IMG/VR virus record: IMGVR_UViG_3300010413_000034
Location: 1 to 58,221 of that record
From: a virus
Strand: one strand, 5' to 3'
DNA length: 58,221 nt
Both the position numbers and the translations under genes were made by a program. Shown here in pieces: positions 54,584 to 58,221 of this stretch. The notes beneath the pieces were generated by a model, which did not search any database, had not been told where the DNA came from, and saw nothing but the letters and a program-made list of their open reading frames with translations. Positions within the stretch are counted from its first letter, which is position 1. Each line of letters opens with the position of its first letter.

Positions 54584-54728
54584 TCTCTATCTCCTCTATT
54601 TCTTCGTCTGTTAAAAATTGATAAGCCCATTTTGGAATGAAGTTATCCTTAAATTTTGGTTTTCCATTTTTATCTCTAACTATTCCATATAATTGGAACT
54701 TTCCTTTTTTTGCCTTTACTTCTGGCAT
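54552..54728 (-). CDS. 58-residue protein below terS
   Basis: ATG at 54728 overlaps the terS stop (TAATG) and opens a 58-residue frame ending at 54552. The product is basic at the N-terminus (MPEVKAKKGKFQLYGIVRDK), then has a DNF/PKWAYQFL segment and an acidic helix (DEEIEEIENG). Without it the interval 54584-54727 would be empty in an otherwise fully packed operon. Function unknown. Confidence 0.65.
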   Translation of the reverse strand: MPEVKAKKGKFQLYGIVRDKNGKPKFKDNFIPKWAYQFLTDEEIEEIENGSRTRNSTT

Positions 54729-55192
54729 TATTTTTTATCTCCTGCCATTAATTTACTCAGTAGTGATCCATAATTCTCACCAAACTGTGCACCATTAATT
54801 TGTGTATTTACTTGCAGTTTAGGTGTAGTTTCCTCACGCTGCATTTGCTTTGCTTCAGACTCTCTAAATTTCATAGCTAGTGCTAGTAAATCTGCTATGT
54901 CTTTACTACTTCCTATTTCTGCTTCTTCTAATTCTTCTAATTTCTTTTCTATTATTCTATCTAATGTTGTTTGAATTTTATTTCTATTTAAATACCCTTG
55001 TTCTAAAAATACAGTATCCAGAAATCTTTTTACTTCTTTTTTAGATAAGAAATAAGCTACCCGTTCAACGGGTATTTCTAACATCTCCGCCGTTGCGGAG
55101 ATGTCATTAGTTTCTAAATATTTTGTAGCTACGGCTACCATTTCAGGTGACATTCTGTAGCTTTCTTCTGCATTTATTAGTTCTTGTGTCAT
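54728..55192 (-). CDS. terS: Terminase small subunit
   Basis: The 154-residue protein has an N-terminal helix-turn-helix-like region (about 14-60, SPEMVAVATKYLETNDISATAE then IPVERVAYFLSKKEVKR). A central oligomerising helix pair follows (about 60-115, RNKIQTTLDRIIEKKLEEL and ADLLALAMKFRESEAKQM). A flexible tail ends in YGSLLSKLMAGDKK. This is the layout of small terminases that recognise the packaging site and regulate terL. It overlaps the upstream beta-helix gene as ATGA. The large subunit starts 9.6 kb further on. Confidence 0.8.
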   Translation of the reverse strand: MTQELINAEESYRMSPEMVAVATKYLETNDISATAEMLEIPVERVAYFLSKKEVKRFLDTVFLEQGYLNRNKIQTTLDRIIEKKLEELEEAEIGSSKDIADLLALAMKFRESEAKQMQREETTPKLQVNTQINGAQFGENYGSLLSKLMAGDKK

Positions 55193-57477
55193 CTTCTATC
55201 CGTTGGTGAAGTTACAGGAGGAATATAAAAAAGTGCTCCAGGTTCTGGAGGACCTACTGTATATCTACCAAAGTAATCTTTTTCATATTCTGGTATAGGT
55301 ATGCCTTGATCTAGTATTGAGTTTCCAATACTGGGTTGTACAGATTCGACATCGCCCTGAATTACAGTAAATCCTGGATCAATTATTTGACTATTATCGG
55401 CACCCATTAGATCCTGAAAACCTGTACTCGCTGTTGAAAAGTTTATGCTAGTTGCTCCATCGTCCAGACTGAACTGTGTACCAGTATCATCATCATAGAC
55501 GTTATAATCACTATCCATTCCATCGTCGGTTACCTCATGCCAGGTTAATGGATCTATGCTTAGATTATTTCTTGATGTCCAGCCATATACACCTGAGATA
55601 CCAAAGTCATAATTAACCTGACACCTAGCAGCTGTATTGTTATACATTTTATTTGCTGCATTATTTGTATTCTGCACACCAACCCTTATGCAAGCATGTG
55701 GTGACCACCACGCAACGTTTTGGCTTGCAGTATAGTTTCCAACTACTATGTTCCCTGTAATCTCATTCCCTGAAAAGTTATTACTCAAATCATTGCACAG
55801 CTGAATACCATAGTAGTAGAAGTCATAAATAAGATTATTCCTTATTTTGTTATTCTGGCACGTTCCGCTAGACGTGTTATTCCACCATTCAAAGACATTT
55901 AGCCCATTGAGTATTAGCATATTACCATTAGTAGTAACTGATGTAACATTTGCAGGTATAGTTCCAGATGTCTCGTCTACTTTTGTAATAGTCCAGCAAT
56001 CGTTTATATCTTCTGAGGTTGAAGATCCAGTAATACATATTAACTTGCCACTAGTATATATAAAGGCATCAGTCCAGGTTATCGTTGTTGGATTACCGGT
56101 AGTAGAGATGTTGGTAATGGTTGAACTTTGATTGCCACCATTAGGACACCCTATATTGTATATTTTTGTGTTCTCTACTATCCATCCATTTGGGTTCTGT
56201 GAGCCAAGCGCCATCTCGTCGCCAGTTATTTTAGTACTTTCTCTGATATAGCAATTCGTATCTAGATTGTAAATCTCACTGTTCCTAATAGTAACATTAT
56301 CCCAACTATAACCCGTATTGCTATTTGCAAAATATATTCCTGTTCCACCATCATGGATTTTAACGTTATCAATTAAGAAGTCTGAGGCAGTAACAGTTGC
56401 GGCACTATAATACCCAGATATTCCGCTAAGACAACCTTCGATATCCATATTCCTAAATGTTAAATTTGTAAATGTACCTGTCCCTGTACTACCAGCAATT
56501 ATGAGTCCAGAAACGCACATTTTTAGATCTATATTCTCAAAGGTAAAGTCATTTAATTCATAAGACCCACCTAAAGAGACAATAGAGCCGTGGCTATACT
56601 TAGTGTAGCGTTTGCCATTGGAATTCGGATTCGATCCATCTGAGGCTCTAAAATATATTTTAATGCCACTACCTTGATCACCTCTCCACCATTTGCCATT
56701 TGCTAACTGAGCGTATGTTGCAACCTCCTGCAAAAATACTCCATCTTCACCTATACCAAAATAATTAGTACCCGCATAGTCCCAATACCAATTTGAGCCA
56801 TCTGCTACAAATGTAGGCTGCGCATCTCCATAACCATAGAAAATAGGTCTGGCTCCAGGTGCCTTATCGTCAGTACGTAGAGTTGTGCCATCCCAAGAAT
56901 AAGCACCAAAAGTATGTGGTCCAGGATAATCTCTAACTTGGTTATCTAAGCGCATTCTTCCATAATCTGCTGCGGCTGAGGTTGATATCCAAGTGTCTCC
57001 ACGCTTCCAAAAGATTCTATCTCCTGGTTGTAATAAATACTTTAATGTTGTATTAAAAAAGTACCAACTAATAAATTCATAAGGTGAACTAGGGGTGCCA
57101 TCATTAGTGTCATCGCCACTATTTGAAACAAAGTAATCAACCCCACCATATGGATTTTGATAGTTAGCGTCCCCAGGACGAAGACCATCATTTGTTGCAT
57201 GAGCATTAGTATATGTATAAGAACCTCCCGTAACAGAGAAATTTATTCTTATAGCATTAGCCTCAGAAAACGTTACGGTATGTATTCCATTAGGATCTGG
57301 GCCAGTAGTTACTCCAATGTATCCTAAACTTATACTATCACCCACGGAGAAATCATGTCCAATTATAACTATTCCTGCTTCTTCAGGGCTATATGCATAT
57401 ATACTAGAAATATCAAATATTTCTGCGCTAACAACAGTACTAATGATAAATAATAATAAAAATAAAACTTTTTTCAT
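55189..57477 (-). CDS. Signal-peptide right-handed beta-helix protein
   Basis: This 762-residue protein starts with a clear Sec signal peptide (MKKVLFLLLFIISTVVSA, cleavage likely after A18). A small beta domain (about 20-110) leads into a right-handed parallel beta-helix (about 115-690). The helix is marked by DYFVSNSGDDTNDGT, then stacked turns such as FENIDLK, FRNMDIEG, IDNVKIHDGGTGIY and IRNSEIYN. The end (EKDYFGRYTVGPPEPGALFY) is the Pro/Gly-rich tail common in secreted pectate-lyase-like proteins. Such folds bind or cleave polysaccharide. A Sec signal is unusual for a virion protein, so secretion into the periplasm or medium is possible. It is coupled by TAATG to its upstream gene and by ATGA to terS. 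Its GC is higher than the replication genes. Confidence 0.82.
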   Translation of the reverse strand: MKKVLFLLLFIISTVVSAEIFDISSIYAYSPEEAGIVIIGHDFSVGDSISLGYIGVTTGPDPNGIHTVTFSEANAIRINFSVTGGSYTYTNAHATNDGLRPGDANYQNPYGGVDYFVSNSGDDTNDGTPSSPYEFISWYFFNTTLKYLLQPGDRIFWKRGDTWISTSAAADYGRMRLDNQVRDYPGPHTFGAYSWDGTTLRTDDKAPGARPIFYGYGDAQPTFVADGSNWYWDYAGTNYFGIGEDGVFLQEVATYAQLANGKWWRGDQGSGIKIYFRASDGSNPNSNGKRYTKYSHGSIVSLGGSYELNDFTFENIDLKMCVSGLIIAGSTGTGTFTNLTFRNMDIEGCLSGISGYYSAATVTASDFLIDNVKIHDGGTGIYFANSNTGYSWDNVTIRNSEIYNLDTNCYIRESTKITGDEMALGSQNPNGWIVENTKIYNIGCPNGGNQSSTITNISTTGNPTTITWTDAFIYTSGKLICITGSSTSEDINDCWTITKVDETSGTIPANVTSVTTNGNMLILNGLNVFEWWNNTSSGTCQNNKIRNNLIYDFYYYGIQLCNDLSNNFSGNEITGNIVVGNYTASQNVAWWSPHACIRVGVQNTNNAANKMYNNTAARCQVNYDFGISGVYGWTSRNNLSIDPLTWHEVTDDGMDSDYNVYDDDTGTQFSLDDGATSINFSTASTGFQDLMGADNSQIIDPGFTVIQGDVESVQPSIGNSILDQGIPIPEYEKDYFGRYTVGPPEPGALFYIPPVTSPTDRR

Positions 57478-57956
57478 TAGCTAACCTTTGTTATATTTAA
57501 TGTTCCATTAGTAGAAACCCTAAGTACATTAATATATAAGGCTCCTGGTGGTATTGTTAATTTTTCTATACCGGCTGGAAAATACATACTTGCGGAACTT
57601 GCTGGTGGCGTTTCTAAATTATCTGCTGAAAAATTTACATAACAATCTGTAGGAGCATATATTCGTATAGTATCTCCAGCACTTAATCCGCTAATAAGAG
57701 TATCTAGTTCTGTGTTTACATTTGTATCAGTGTAACTTATATTCCCTATTGCAGCGTCTTCTAAAGCCGCCATCTCCGTGGCATTACTACCTGGTGTTGT
57801 TGGGTTCCAGCCTAAAACTGATCCATAATAAGTGAATTCTTGCCCAGTTGTTTCATTGATTCCTTTATGTCCTATTAAAGGGCCGGAGGTTGGCGGGCCT
57901 TCAGCAGTGGTCCATGACCAGTATTTGATTTCATTTCTTGAATGAGGTGATTGCAT
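57477..57956 (-). CDS. Uncharacterised late protein, possible fibre or receptor-binding part
   Basis: I place the start at ATG 57956 (MQSPHSRNEIKYWSW), 4 bases after the upstream stop, giving 159 residues. A longer reading from 58004 only repeats the upstream gene in another frame. The sequence has a Trp/Tyr-rich beginning, a middle with Thr/Asn/Gly (GSVLGWNPTTPGSN) and a beta-rich end (TIRIYAPTDCYVNFSA, ALYINVLRVS). This fits a small beta-sandwich structural protein. Its stop overlaps the start of the beta-helix gene. Confidence 0.6.
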   Translation of the reverse strand: MQSPHSRNEIKYWSWTTAEGPPTSGPLIGHKGINETTGQEFTYYGSVLGWNPTTPGSNATEMAALEDAAIGNISYTDTNVNTELDTLISGLSAGDTIRIYAPTDCYVNFSADNLETPPASSASMYFPAGIEKLTIPPGALYINVLRVSTNGTLNITKVS

Positions 57957-57960
57957 TATA

Positions 57961-58221
57961 TTATTCCCAATTTCGTTCTTTCCAACCAGACAAAGTATGA
58001 ACATTCTTAAAGTTAGTTGCAGTATTGCGGCTTATTTCTTGTCCATTGGCGTCATAGATCACATCGTCAGGCATTAATTGTAGTGCCTGCGCAGGAATAG
58101 GGTATACTGGAGTGCCGGCAATAGTTTCAGGTACGGTCTGCACTGGATTCCAAGGATCACTAATATCCCACTGCGCAGGAACTTTATATGTACCCCATTG
58201 AGTTCCGTCACGATTCCAAAC
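57961..58221 (-). CDS. 3' end of an unidentified late protein (partial)
   Basis: An open frame enters from the right edge of the window and ends at TAA 57963-57961, giving the last 86 residues of a longer protein. It has Trp-rich DGTQWGTYKVPAQWDISDPW and PIPAQALQLMPDDVIYD-type segments and ends WKERNWE. No start lies in the window; the GTG at 58143 is internal and unsupported by a ribosome site. The composition suits a structural or fibre protein, but that is a guess. Confidence 0.65.
   Translation of the reverse strand, partial: VWNRDGTQWGTYKVPAQWDISDPWNPVQTVPETIAGTPVYPIPAQALQLMPDDVIYDANGQEISRNTATNFKNVHTLSGWKERNWE

Noticed and set aside
57477-58004. Longer start at 58004 for the late protein
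   Set aside because: The extra 16 codons re-read the 3' end of the upstream gene in another frame. The ATG at 57956 directly after that stop is a better start.

Overview
The window is part of the genome of an AT-rich, long-tailed double-stranded DNA phage. It has no bacterial chromosomal genes, no tRNA and no integrase. Two oppositely oriented gene blocks meet at a bidirectional terminator near 15.67 kb. The replication block has the gene content and order I recall for coliphage T5: a ligase C-terminal part, a DNA-binding protein at the D5 position, DnaB-type helicase, primase, family A polymerase, SF2 helicase, SbcD/SbcC-type nuclease, PD-(D/E)XK nuclease, D15-type flap exonuclease and dUTPase. 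The tail tube protein and endolysin also resemble T5 pb6 and T5 Lys, so this is probably a divergent T5-like siphovirus. A T5-type M15 endolysin suggests a Gram-negative host. The B12-dependent ribonucleotide reductase and the many glycan-directed domains hint at a marine or polysaccharide-rich setting. That last point is inference.

Plus strand, 82-15663 (early/middle metabolism): a near-consensus sigma70 promoter drives densely packed, often overlapping genes. Internal rho-independent terminators follow the DNA-binding protein (about 1.65 kb) and the SSB-like protein (about 8.95 kb). The block ends with dUTPase, a 56-residue Cys-rich protein and a class II ribonucleotide reductase.

Minus strand, read from 58221 down to 15675 (late genes): end of an unknown gene, small structural protein, signal-peptide beta-helix protein, small terminase, two small proteins, sulfotransferase, a conserved small protein, a 1573-residue repeat adhesin, a small beta protein, a 957-residue FN3/lyase-like adhesin, large terminase, membrane coiled-coil protein, HNH protein, small capsid-region protein, portal, fused protease-scaffold-capsid protein, connector, neck protein, tail terminator, tail tube, tail chaperones joined by a -1 frameshift, 2341-residue tape measure, 2999-residue tail-hub fusion, tail-tip protein, tail fibre, endolysin and two holin-type membrane proteins. 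Many neighbouring genes overlap by a few bases (TAATG or ATGA), so translation is probably coupled.

The most unusual part is the surface machinery. One 2999-residue protein joins an N-terminal beta-helix, three divergent TIM-barrel glycosidase-like modules and beta-sandwich domains to a C-terminal baseplate hub. A 1573-residue adhesin is built on 22-residue repeats interrupted by beta-sandwich cassettes, one of them clearly GC-richer than its surroundings. A sulfotransferase and a secreted-looking beta-helix protein lie in the same late operon, in a cluster that separates the small from the large terminase. Together they suggest a phage specialised in recognising, cutting and perhaps modifying a complex host surface polysaccharide.
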